From an uncultured Vampirovibrio sp. (GTDB lineage: Bacteria; Cyanobacteriota; Vampirovibrionia; Gastranaerophilales; Gastranaerophilaceae): a DNA stretch of 64,000 bases. Both the position numbers and the translations under genes were made by a program. The stretch is taken from NCBI GenBank assembly GCA_910577635.1, contig CAJTNR010000002.1, positions 61,353-125,352 on the forward strand, given 5' to 3'. Below the pieces are notes generated by a model. That model was not told where the DNA came from, made no database searches, and saw only the letters and a list, made by a program, of their open reading frames with translations. Positions 52,996 to 61,026 of the stretch are shown in pieces; position 1 is the stretch's first letter; every line of letters begins with the position of its first letter.

Positions 52996-53372
52996 TATTC
53001 CACTTCGTCTTTATAATCGCTGTATTCCATAAGTCCTTGAGAATCGTTTATAAAGTCATCTGCTTCAATTTTTACAAGCCAGTTATTAAAAGCATCTTCG
53101 TTTAATAACTCGGGAGAATTAATTAAAGATTCATTAACCTCTACTATAGATCCTGCTACAGGAAGATAAATTTCACTTGCCGCTTTAACCGATTCAATGG
53201 TTGCAAAAACTTCGTCTTTGGAAAAGTTTGATCCTACCTCGGGCAATTCAACAAAAACAATATCACCCAATTGTTCAATAGCCCAGTCAGTCAAACCGAT
53301 TGTCACTTTGTTGTCCTGTTCTAGCACCCATTCGTGAGTTTTCGAACACAAAATTCCCTCAGGTATATTCAC
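52995..53372 (-). CDS. gcvH: Glycine cleavage system H protein
   Basis: Lipoyl carrier of 125 residues. The lipoylated lysine is K63 in IESVKAASEIYLP, preceded by WVLEQDNKVTIGLTDWAIEQLGDIVF. It shuttles the aminomethyl group from P- to T-protein. It starts 10 bases after gcvT. Confidence 0.97.
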   Translation of the reverse strand: MNIPEGILCSKTHEWVLEQDNKVTIGLTDWAIEQLGDIVFVELPEVGSNFSKDEVFATIESVKAASEIYLPVAGSIVEVNESLINSPELLNEDAFNNWLVKIEADDFINDSQGLMEYSDYKDEVE

Positions 53373-53382
53373 TTTTTTTCTC

Positions 53383-54537
53383 CTATTTTACATAATTTTT
53401 ACTAACGAACGGTTTTTTTGTAATTTTTGCATTGTATAATTTATTTCTTACCATGATTTCAAGTGGAATATCAACACTTTCTTTACTATTGTTAAGTTTT
53501 GCTACTAAAGAAGGGTCAAGATTAGAAAAATCAATGCTGCAAAAACCAATTGCCTTACCCAAAGTCGGACTTTGCGTTCCTGATGTTACAACCCCTGCTT
53601 TTTTATTGTCAATATAAACTTCATAGCCGCTTCTTGCAATTTGCCTATCAATCATAACATAGGGGAAAAGTTTTTTTCTAAGCGGCACTTTTTTTGTTTT
53701 CTGTCCTATAATAATTTCTTTTCCTAAGTAGTTTTCTTTTTTATCAGCAGGGATAAAAAACCCTAAAGACGATTCAAGAGGGGTTGAGGTATTGTTTAGT
53801 TCATGACCATACAAAGGAAGCCCTGCTTCAAGTCTAAGCGTATCTCTTGCCCCTAAGCCAACAGGAAGCGCTCCATTGGATATAATTTTATTCCACAAAG
53901 AAACTACAGAGTCATTAGAGCAGATAATTTCAAATCCGTCTTCACCAGTGTAACCTGTTCTTGATAATAAAACCGGCAGTGAATCAAGTTTTGTATTAAT
54001 AAAAGTAAAAAACTTCGGCTGATTATTCAAATTGAGCCCCATTTTTTCAATTATAAATTTGGATTTTGGTCCTTGAAGGGCTATCATTGAATAATCATTG
54101 CTTTTATTAATAATTTCAACATCAAAATTTTTGGAATTATTAACTAAAAAACTATAATCACCCTCAATTTGAGAAGCATTGGCAATGATAAAATAATCGC
54201 TCTTTTCAACAACGCCATTAGAATTATAGATTATTAAGTCATCCTCAACTCCGCCTTTATCATTGGTTAGATGACAATAAAGCGCTTTATTTGGGCTGAT
54301 TGAAGCGATTTTTTGAGGTACAACGGATTCTAAAAAAGCTCTTGAGTCTTTTCCTCTTACAATTATCTGACCCATATGTGAAACATCAAAAACACCAGCG
54401 TCTTTTCTTGTTGCAGCGTGTTCTTTTATAATTCCTTGATATTGAAGGGGCATTAACCAGCCTCCAAAGGGGGTCATTTTAGCATTAAGTTTTTGGTGTT
54501 CCAAAAAAAGTGCTGTTTTTTTATTATCTTCTATCAT
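53383..54537 (-). CDS. gcvT: Glycine cleavage system T protein (aminomethyltransferase)
   Basis: Transfers the methylene to tetrahydrofolate. 384 residues with KMTPFGGWLMPLQYQGI, FDVSHMGQI and LSRTGYTGEDGFEI signatures, and a GLGARDTLRLEAGLPLYG block. Start overlaps the alr stop by 4 bases (ATGA), a sign of tight coupling. Product methylene-THF is also the substrate of the adjacent FolD. Confidence 0.96.
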   Translation of the reverse strand: MIEDNKKTALFLEHQKLNAKMTPFGGWLMPLQYQGIIKEHAATRKDAGVFDVSHMGQIIVRGKDSRAFLESVVPQKIASISPNKALYCHLTNDKGGVEDDLIIYNSNGVVEKSDYFIIANASQIEGDYSFLVNNSKNFDVEIINKSNDYSMIALQGPKSKFIIEKMGLNLNNQPKFFTFINTKLDSLPVLLSRTGYTGEDGFEIICSNDSVVSLWNKIISNGALPVGLGARDTLRLEAGLPLYGHELNNTSTPLESSLGFFIPADKKENYLGKEIIIGQKTKKVPLRKKLFPYVMIDRQIARSGYEVYIDNKKAGVVTSGTQSPTLGKAIGFCSIDFSNLDPSLVAKLNNSKESVDIPLEIMVRNKLYNAKITKKPFVSKNYVK

Positions 54538-55676
54538 CTTATATAAATCCTTGGTAATCTCATTTTTAACCTGCAGGTTAGTTCATAATTAATTGTATTA
54601 AGCTTTTTTGCCCAGGTGTCGATTGTATCTGTTTTGTTTTCTTCTCCTAAAAGGACAACAATATCCCCGATTGAACAATCAACATCACTTACATCAAACA
54701 TTATTTGATCCATTGTTATCCTGCCAATTTGTTTTATGGTTTGACCATTCAAACTTGCACTGATTTGACCCGATAAAGCTCTTGCAACGCCATCTGCGTA
54801 TCCTATTGGAATAGTTGCAACTTTTGTATCTTTCGAAGCTATAAAACAATGTCCATAGCTTATTCCATCCCCTTTTTTTAAGGTATGAATATTTGTAATC
54901 CTAGCTTTTAAACCCATAACAGGTGCTAAATCCACCTCTTTATCGCAAAAAGGGCTTAATCCCCACATTATAATTCCCATTCGAACTAAATCATAGCAGT
55001 ATTCGTGTTCCAGGAAAATTCCTGCTGAATTTAAACAATGAATTTTTACCTTTCTTTTATTCAACTCTTCTTTATAAGGTTCGATTGCTTGTTTAAACTC
55101 CTTAATTTGACGATTAAAAAGCGTTTTATTTTCAACATCGGCAAAATGGGTAAAAATCCCCTTTAAGTCCAAATAAGAAGCGCTGAGGACTTTTTTAATA
55201 AAGCTATTAGCACTTTGAGCTTCAATTCCTATTCGATTCATCCCCGTATCAAGTTTTATTTGAACTTGAAGCTTTTTATTGAGTCTTTTATAAAGCTGTT
55301 GTGCGGCAAGTAAGTGTTCTTCATTAAAAATTGATACCTGAATATCATTCTTAATTGCATTCTCAAATGCCCAATAAGGACTTGCCCCTAAAACAAGAAT
55401 AGGAATATCAATTTTGTTCTGACGAAGCTCAATCCCTTCATCAATACTTGCAACCCCGAAATATTTAACCCCGCTTGCAACTAAAGTAGGAGCGCACATA
55501 ATTGAGCCGTGTCCGTAAGCATCTGCTTTAATAACAGCAAAAAGCTCTGGGGGATTAGTTGTATTTGAATGTAAATATTCTTTAATTTTTAAAACATTGT
55601 TCTCTAAATTATCGAGGTTAATTTCAACCCACCCGTCTCGATTCTTATTAACCGAAGTTCCTCTATAGTTTTTCAT
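54534..55676 (-). CDS. alr: Alanine racemase
   Basis: Makes D-alanine for peptidoglycan. 380 residues. PLP lysine K50 in FAVIKADAYGHGS, TGMNRIG in the barrel, the catalytic Tyr in KGDGISYGHCF and the C-terminal GRITMDQIMFDV. It lies between folD (14-base overlap) and gcvT (4-base overlap). Its metabolic link to these one-carbon genes is unclear, apart from glycine/serine/alanine metabolism. Confidence 0.96.
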   Translation of the reverse strand: MKNYRGTSVNKNRDGWVEINLDNLENNVLKIKEYLHSNTTNPPELFAVIKADAYGHGSIMCAPTLVASGVKYFGVASIDEGIELRQNKIDIPILVLGASPYWAFENAIKNDIQVSIFNEEHLLAAQQLYKRLNKKLQVQIKLDTGMNRIGIEAQSANSFIKKVLSASYLDLKGIFTHFADVENKTLFNRQIKEFKQAIEPYKEELNKRKVKIHCLNSAGIFLEHEYCYDLVRMGIIMWGLSPFCDKEVDLAPVMGLKARITNIHTLKKGDGISYGHCFIASKDTKVATIPIGYADGVARALSGQISASLNGQTIKQIGRITMDQIMFDVSDVDCSIGDIVVLLGEENKTDTIDTWAKKLNTINYELTCRLKMRLPRIYIR

Positions 55677-56514
55677 TTATACTATCCTTGTAAAGTTCAT
55701 AGGTATTATCTAACAACATTGCTATTGTCATAGGTCCAACACCGCCTGGTACCGGGGTAATGTAGGAAGTTTTTTTTGAAACTTCGCTAAAATCAACATC
55801 TCCTATGATTCTACCTTCTTCATTTTTAATAATTCCGACATCTACAACTATAGCTCCTTCTTTCACGAAATCTTCCTTAATTAAAAGAGGGATTCCTGTT
55901 GCGCTTATTAGAATATCTGCTTTTTTTGTAATTTCTTGTAAATTTTTAGTTCTAGAATGAGCAATACAAACAGTTGCATTTTCTTTTAAAAGCAGTGCTG
56001 CTATTGGTTTTCCAACAATATTTGACCTTCCTATTACAACTGCGTTTTTTCCTTCCAAGGTAATATTATAATCTTTAAGAAGCCTTATTATTCCTCTAGG
56101 GGTGCAGCAGACTGCATGCGGTTCTATACCAATATGCAGTTTTCCTACATTTATAGGGTGAAATCCGTCCACATCTTTTTTAGGATCAATTGCTTCAATG
56201 ATTTTTTGCTCATCAAGGCGGGAAAACAAAGGCAATTGCACCAGAATCCCGTGGATATCAGGGTTTTTATTGAGCTTATCTATTAAATCAATAATTTGAT
56301 TATTGGTAGTATTATTGTCGAATTGATAGACAAAAGAGTTGAATCCCGCTTCTTTGGCTTTTTTTTCTTTAGTTTTAACATATATTCGACTTGCCGGGTT
56401 ATCATTTGCTAAAATCACTGCCAGACCTGGTTTTTGTTTAAGTGGTGCAGTTTTTTTCCTAAGAGTTTCAATTATTGAATTTGCACTTTTTTTGCCATCT
56501 AGAATTATTGTCAT
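55663..56514 (-). CDS. folD: Methylenetetrahydrofolate dehydrogenase/cyclohydrolase
   Basis: Bifunctional enzyme of the folate one-carbon cycle. 283 residues with the YVKTKEKKAKEAG active-site lysine region, GILVQLPLF, IDPKKDVDGFHP and the Rossmann GRSNIVGKPIA plus PVPGGVGPMTIAML. It uses the methylene-THF from GcvT. It starts 11 bases after the CooC-like gene. Confidence 0.97.
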   Translation of the reverse strand: MTIILDGKKSANSIIETLRKKTAPLKQKPGLAVILANDNPASRIYVKTKEKKAKEAGFNSFVYQFDNNTTNNQIIDLIDKLNKNPDIHGILVQLPLFSRLDEQKIIEAIDPKKDVDGFHPINVGKLHIGIEPHAVCCTPRGIIRLLKDYNITLEGKNAVVIGRSNIVGKPIAALLLKENATVCIAHSRTKNLQEITKKADILISATGIPLLIKEDFVKEGAIVVDVGIIKNEEGRIIGDVDFSEVSKKTSYITPVPGGVGPMTIAMLLDNTYELYKDSINEKL

Positions 56515-56525
56515 TATTTATCTTT

Positions 56526-57251
56526 CTATTTATTTACCTGAGGCAAATTGAGCCTTGAATAGAGCCCTTTTAAAGAATTGAGGATTTCATCTTTTGAATT
56601 TGATTCAAAAATTGTTCCGATTAAATCCAATTCAAGAGCTGAGGTTAAATTTATACTGTTTGATAAATCTTCTTTTTTTGCTCTGTTTAAAATTACCCCC
56701 AATTGTCCTCCTGTTGCATATTTTTTAGAATTCTGAGCAATTTTTGAACTAAGGGCAATATTATCTTTTTTTGCTAAACTTACAATAATAGTTTCATCCA
56801 TAGGATAATCCACAAGCAGGTTAAGATACTTCAAGTCATATTCGCAATCGAAAACAACAAAATCATACCTTTCAATCAGTTTAGCAATTGAATCTCTCAT
56901 TAGTTTAGCTGCTAAACAAAGGCAATCTTTAGGGGTTACAAACCAAGAAGCAATTAAGTCAATATTATCGTCAAGTGCGACGATAATATCCTCAAGTGCC
57001 CAGTCAATGTATTCTTGTTTGGACATTCCCTCAGGAATTCCTGTTTTATACTCGTGTTTTCCTGATTTAACCCCATAAATTGTATTTTTAGCCTGGATTC
57101 CAAAACTATCTGACAATTCAAGGGTTAGGTCATTATCCACAACAAGAATAGTTGAATTGGGAAAATTTTCTTTAAGAATTTCAACAAAACAACGGGTAAG
57201 TGTGGTTTTACCTGAGCCTGATTTTCCAATAAAAGCAATGGTTGAGGTCAT
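56526..57251 (-). CDS. P-loop ATPase of the MinD/CooC type
   Basis: 241 residues with a deviant-type P-loop GKSGSGKTTLTR (about 9-20), LVVDNDLTLELSDSFG (switch I region) and FVVFDCEYDLKYLNLLVDYP (Walker B-like). The pattern is closest to the CooC/NifH/MinD clade, and an ATP-dependent role in metal-enzyme maturation is known for CooC. No CO dehydrogenase is present in the window. It is the first gene of the folD-alr-gcvT-gcvH-gcvPA run, with AAAGGAAA before the ATG. Which enzyme it serves, if any, is unknown. Confidence 0.75.
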   Translation of the reverse strand: MTSTIAFIGKSGSGKTTLTRCFVEILKENFPNSTILVVDNDLTLELSDSFGIQAKNTIYGVKSGKHEYKTGIPEGMSKQEYIDWALEDIIVALDDNIDLIASWFVTPKDCLCLAAKLMRDSIAKLIERYDFVVFDCEYDLKYLNLLVDYPMDETIIVSLAKKDNIALSSKIAQNSKKYATGGQLGVILNRAKKEDLSNSINLTSALELDLIGTIFESNSKDEILNSLKGLYSRLNLPQVNK

Positions 57252-57334
57252 AGTTTTCCTTTTGATTATCGATTAAGTAGAATTGTAGTATAAAAAAAAG
57301 GAAAAAGCCAGTTTTTAAAGGAATTTAACAACTA

Positions 57335-57358
57335 AAAAACGGGCATAAGCCCGTTTTT
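57335..57358. terminator. Bidirectional intrinsic terminator
   Basis: AAAAACGGGC (57335-57344) and GCCCGTTTTT (57349-57358) form a 10-base-pair stem with a 4-base loop and T-runs on both strands. It ends the 53-residue gene on the minus strand, just upstream of the CooC-like operon. Confidence 0.9.
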
Positions 57359-57366
57359 AATCTTTG

Positions 57367-57528
57367 TTAAACCAACCCCAATACTTTTTTGTACCAGCTG
57401 AATGTTTCAAGTTCTAATCCGTTAAATGTAGTTTTCAAACATTGTTTCTTAAGGTAATGTTGAAACTCATCATTGAACTTAGACTTGATTGACCCTTGCG
57501 CCTGTGGCGATTGAATAGAAAGTGACAT
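57367..57528 (-). CDS. Small protein of 53 aa with a strong ribosome-binding site
   Basis: An ATG at 57528 preceded by AGGAGG, 8 bases away, opens a frame of 53 codons ending at 57367: it starts MSLSIQSPQAQGSIKSKFND and ends SWYKKVLGLV. It is soluble, slightly basic, with one Cys and no signal peptide. TATAAT with a TGG extension lies about 50 bases upstream, and a strong terminator lies 8 bases downstream, so this is a complete small transcription unit. Function unknown. It resides in the 464-base space between the CooC-like gene and rfbA. Confidence 0.7.
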   Translation of the reverse strand: MSLSIQSPQAQGSIKSKFNDEFQHYLKKQCLKTTFNGLELETFSWYKKVLGLV

Positions 57529-57578
57529 AAGAAGAACCTCCTAGCAAATATTACAACTAACAACTGAACTTTGGCTTT

Positions 57579-57587
57579 ATTATACCA
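57579..57587 (-). promoter_or_regulatory. Extended -10 promoter of the 53-aa gene
   Basis: On the minus strand TGGTATAAT (TGn plus TATAAT, 57587-57579) lies 51 bases before the ATG. The -35 region is not obvious. The remaining space to rfbA (57600-57715) holds only an AAACCC/GGGTTT inverted repeat (57642-57664) with no following T-run, and I see nothing else in it. Confidence 0.55.
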
Positions 57588-57715
57588 TATAAAAATAATA
57601 TTAAAAGTGCTAATTGCATAAAATTAAACACCCTGACTAGTAAACCCGTGCAGGATAAGGGTTTTCTTACATTTGTAGTAAAAAATTCAACTTAACGTTT
57701 CTTAATATTTTGTAA

Positions 57716-58585
57716 CTACAAATTTCCAGCTACTTTTTCTAAATATTTTCCATATCCGTTCTGTTTATATTTCTGCGCCAACTGAACCAATTCCCAAGAG
57801 GCAATATTACCCATCCTATAGCTAACTTCTTCAATTGCAGCAATTTTCATCCCTGTGTTAACTTCCATGGATTGAACAAAATTTGCTGCCTGCAATAAAC
57901 TCTCAAACGTCCCTGTATCAAGCCATGCAAAACCCCGGCCCAGAATTTCTACTGATAAATCGTTTTTTTTCAGATAAATTTTATTCAAATCGGTAATTTC
58001 AAGCTCCCCCCTAAAGGAAGGTTTAAGGGTTTTAGCATATTCAACTACTTTATTATCATAGAAATAAAGCCCTGTTATAGCATAATTTGATTTAGGATTT
58101 TTAGGTTTTTCCTCAATTGATATTGCATTATTGTTTTTATCAAACTCAACTACACCGAATCTATCAGGATCCTGAACCTGATAGCCAAATACTGTTGCTC
58201 CTTTTTTTCTTTTTGCAACTTCTTTAAGCATTGAGGAAAACCCGAATCCGTGGAAAATATTATCCCCAAGAATAAGAGCAACAGAATCTTGACCAATATA
58301 ATTCTTTGCAATTATAAAACTATCTGCTATTCCTCTGGGGACTTCTTGAATCGCATAGGAAAACTTAACTCCAAGCTGAGTTCCGTCCCCCAAGAGTCTT
58401 TTAAAGTTATCAAGGTCATAAGGACTAGTAATAATAAGAATATCCTTAATCCCTGCTAACAGCAAGGTTGTTATAGGGTAGTAAATCATTGGTTTATCAT
58501 AAACCGGAAGCAATATTTTTGATATCGGAAGACTTGCAGGATAAAGTCTTGATCCGCTTCCTGCAGCAAGAATTATACCTTTCAT
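57716..58585 (-). CDS. rfbA: Glucose-1-phosphate thymidylyltransferase
   Basis: Makes dTDP-glucose for dTDP-rhamnose and related sugars. 289 residues with the nucleotidyltransferase signature AAGSGSRLYPASLPISK, ILGDNIFHG, PKSNYAITGLYFYD and RGFAWLDTGT. It overlaps the recA stop by one base, an unusual pairing. rfbB, rfbC and rfbD are not in the window. Confidence 0.96.
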   Translation of the reverse strand: MKGIILAAGSGSRLYPASLPISKILLPVYDKPMIYYPITTLLLAGIKDILIITSPYDLDNFKRLLGDGTQLGVKFSYAIQEVPRGIADSFIIAKNYIGQDSVALILGDNIFHGFGFSSMLKEVAKRKKGATVFGYQVQDPDRFGVVEFDKNNNAISIEEKPKNPKSNYAITGLYFYDNKVVEYAKTLKPSFRGELEITDLNKIYLKKNDLSVEILGRGFAWLDTGTFESLLQAANFVQSMEVNTGMKIAAIEEVSYRMGNIASWELVQLAQKYKQNGYGKYLEKVAGNL

Positions 58586-59655
58586 TATTTCTTTTCTTCT
58601 TCTTTTGATTCAGTTTGTTTATCTTTTTTAGAAATTTTCTCTCTAACCTGAGATTCAATTTTTTCTAAGATATCATTATGTTCTTGCAAAAATTCTTTTG
58701 CTTTTTCTCTTCCTTGTCCCAGTTTCTCTTCGTTATAGCTAAACCACGCACCCGCTTTTTTGATAATATTAAAGTTAACTGCAACATCGATAATATTACC
58801 AAGAGCACAAATTCCCCTGCCGTAGATAATATCAAATTCAGCAATTTTAAAAGGCGGTGCAACCTTGTTTTTAACAACCTTAACCTTAACTCTGTTTCCA
58901 ATGTCTTCGTTATCTTTATTCTTAACTCCATCAATTCGTCTTATGTCCAATCGAACGGAAGAATAGTACTTAAGCGCCTGACCTCCGGTTGTTGTTTCGG
59001 GATTACCAAACATTATCCCGATTTTTTGTCTCAATTGGTTGATAAAAATCACCGTTGTGTTAGTTTTAGCAACAATTGCAGTTAGTTTTCTCAACCCTTT
59101 AGACATTAAGCGGGCTTGAAGACCCATTTGCTGCTCATCCATTGCTTTTTCAATTTCAGCCTTAGGAACAAGTGCTGCAACTGAATCAATAACAACAACA
59201 TCCACCGCTCCTGATCGAACAAGCTCTTCTGCAATTTCAAGCGCCTGTTCTCCTGTGTCGGGCTGAGAAATTAAAAGTTGGTCAATATCAACCCCTAAGT
59301 TTCTTGCATATTCAGGATCAAGTGCGTGTTCTGCGTCAATATAAGCTGCAATTCCGCCTTTTTTCTGTGCATTAGCTACAATATGCTGTGCTAAAGTAGT
59401 TTTACCTGAAGCCTCGGGTCCATAGATTTCAATAATTCTTCCTCTTGGAACACCTCCGATTCCAAGGGCAATGTCAAGAGCTAAAGCCCCTGTTGGAATG
59501 CATTCGCAATCAACATTTGCCTTATCTCCAAGGCGCATTATAGAGCCTTTTCCAAAATCCTTTTCAATTTTATCGAGCGCAAGTTTTAAAGCCTTATTTT
59601 TGCCCTCCTGAAGCGCTTTTTGATCTTTATCGTCAACTTCTTTTACAGCAGCCAT
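58585..59655 (-). CDS. recA: Recombinase RecA
   Basis: ATP-dependent strand-exchange protein and SOS co-protease. 356 residues with Walker A GPEASGKTTLA (about 79-89), MAW-type AYIDAEHALDPEYA, DSVAALVPKAEIE and NQLRQKIGIMFGNPETTTGG (loop L2). Charged C-terminal tail of Lys/Glu. GTGAGGAA precedes the ATG. I see no LexA box of the E. coli or Bacillus type upstream. Confidence 0.98.
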   Translation of the reverse strand: MAAVKEVDDKDQKALQEGKNKALKLALDKIEKDFGKGSIMRLGDKANVDCECIPTGALALDIALGIGGVPRGRIIEIYGPEASGKTTLAQHIVANAQKKGGIAAYIDAEHALDPEYARNLGVDIDQLLISQPDTGEQALEIAEELVRSGAVDVVVIDSVAALVPKAEIEKAMDEQQMGLQARLMSKGLRKLTAIVAKTNTTVIFINQLRQKIGIMFGNPETTTGGQALKYYSSVRLDIRRIDGVKNKDNEDIGNRVKVKVVKNKVAPPFKIAEFDIIYGRGICALGNIIDVAVNFNIIKKAGAWFSYNEEKLGQGREKAKEFLQEHNDILEKIESQVREKISKKDKQTESKEEEKK

Positions 59656-59708
59656 ATTTATTTTTTCCTCACTTCCCTAATTTTAATTATTATTATATAA
59701 TAAAATTT

Positions 59709-60521
59709 ATGAAAACTCTAACACTTAACAATTTTGAAATAGGAAAAGATAAACTGACAATTCTAGCTGGTCCCTGCGCTACTGAAAGCGAGGAGATATC
59801 CTATAAAACAGCAAAAAAACTAAAAGAAATATGCGCTAAACTTGATATTAACTTTGTTTTTAAAACTTCCTTTGACAAAGCAAACCGCTCCTCACTTGAC
59901 TCCTACAGGGGTTTAGGAATCGATAAGGGGCTTGAAATTCTAAGTAATATTAAAAAAGAACTCAATGTTGCTATAGTGACAGATATCCACGAACCTTACC
60001 AGGCAAAAATTGCATCTAGGGTTGCTGATATTATCCAAATTCCCGCTTTTTTGTGCAGACAGACAGACTTACTTGTTGCAGCAGCTCAAACAGGAAAAAT
60101 TGTTAATATTAAAAAAGGGCAGTTTTTATCTCCTTATCAAATGGAATCTATTGCAAAAAAAGTAATTGAATCAAACAATGATAAAATTCTAATAACAGAT
60201 AGAGGTACAAGTTTTGGCTACAACAATCTTGTAGTCGATTTTCGATGCGTTTCAATAATTCAAGAGCAGCTTGGTTTTCCTGTTGTTTTTGATGCAACTC
60301 ACAGTGTTCAAATCCCGGGCGGACACGGAAAAAGCTCTTCGGGCGAGAAAAAATTTGTTCCCCTGCTTGCGCGTGCCGCAGTTGCTGCGGGCGCTAAGGC
60401 TTTGTTTTTTGAAGTGCATCCTAATCCTAAAGAAGCACTTTGCGATGGAGACAACATGCTCTCAATTGATGAATGTGAAGAAGTTTTTAGTATTTGTAAC
60501 AAAATTTTTAAACTACAATAA
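59709..60521 (+). CDS. kdsA: 3-deoxy-8-phosphooctulonate synthase
   Basis: Condenses arabinose 5-phosphate with PEP to give KDO 8-phosphate for LPS. 270 residues with AGPCATES, FKTSFDKANRSS, IPAFLCRQTDLL and the FDATHSVQIPGG block. TATAAT ends 7 bases before the ATG, and no Shine-Dalgarno is visible, so the mRNA may be leaderless. The 3' end overlaps the convergent XRE gene by 9 bases. Confidence 0.97.
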   Translation: MKTLTLNNFEIGKDKLTILAGPCATESEEISYKTAKKLKEICAKLDINFVFKTSFDKANRSSLDSYRGLGIDKGLEILSNIKKELNVAIVTDIHEPYQAKIASRVADIIQIPAFLCRQTDLLVAAAQTGKIVNIKKGQFLSPYQMESIAKKVIESNNDKILITDRGTSFGYNNLVVDFRCVSIIQEQLGFPVVFDATHSVQIPGGHGKSSSGEKKFVPLLARAAVAAGAKALFFEVHPNPKEALCDGDNMLSIDECEEVFSICNKIFKLQ

Positions 60522-60833
60522 AAAAGTTCTAATGTATTTATAAGCAAGGGTGAGTTCGTCTTTTTTCAAGGTTTCAACCATTGTTATAATGTTTTTTTTC
60601 AAATTCTCACTGTCTTGTAAGTGGTAGAACTCAAATAATTCTTTAATTTCAACGCCAAGTGCTCTGGATAATCGCTCGATTAAATCTGAAGAAGGGAAGT
60701 TTTTGCCGCTTTCAATACAGCTTATATGTTTATCGTCAACTCCTGTAAGTTCCGCTAGTCTGGCTTGTGTAAAGCTTCTTTTTTTTCTTAGTTCTCGAAT
60801 TTTTCTACCGAATAATATTTTTATATTGTTCAA
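60513..60833 (-). CDS. XRE-family transcriptional regulator (106 aa)
   Basis: N-terminal cro/C1 helix-turn-helix (about 10-65, with IRELRKKRSFTQARLAELTGVDDKHIS and IESGKNFPSSDLIERLSRAL) and a C-terminal helical tail that may mediate dimerisation. The start is TTG at 60833 with AAGGGAT about 8 bases upstream. It is divergent from the first prepilin-like gene, and the intergenic region carries four AGGTAA boxes, likely its own binding sites. Confidence 0.88.
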   Translation of the reverse strand: MNNIKILFGRKIRELRKKRSFTQARLAELTGVDDKHISCIESGKNFPSSDLIERLSRALGVEIKELFEFYHLQDSENLKKNIITMVETLKKDELTLAYKYIRTFLL

Positions 60834-60878
60834 ATCATTATCCCTTCAATTTAAAACCTCACTTTATTGTAAAACTCA

Positions 60879-60960
60879 AGGTAATTTTTAAAAATGGCAT
60901 ATCAGGTAAAAATTTGACAATTATTTACCTATAAGATAGAATTAATTACAAATAAGGTAA
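60879..60960. promoter_or_regulatory. Promoter with four AGGTAA operator-like boxes
   Basis: TTGACA (60914-60919), a 17-base spacer and TAGAAT (60937-60942) form a near-consensus promoter towards the prepilin-like gene. Boxes AGGTAA lie at 60879, 60904 and 60955, and the inverse TTACCT lies at 60925-60930. Boxes at 60904 and 60925 form a palindrome that encloses the -35 element, the classical place for a repressor. Confidence 0.65.
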
Positions 60961-61026
60961 ATTTTTAATTAATATTTACTTTATTTATAGAATCCATACC
61001 GCACAAAAATATATAAGGAAAAAAGT

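Noticed and set aside
57642..57664. Terminator after rfbA
   Set aside because: The AAACCC/GGGTTT stem has no T-run following on either strand.
59656..59708. LexA/SOS box before recA
   Set aside because: Neither the CTGT-N8-ACAG nor the GAAC-N4-GTTC type is present in the short intergenic region.
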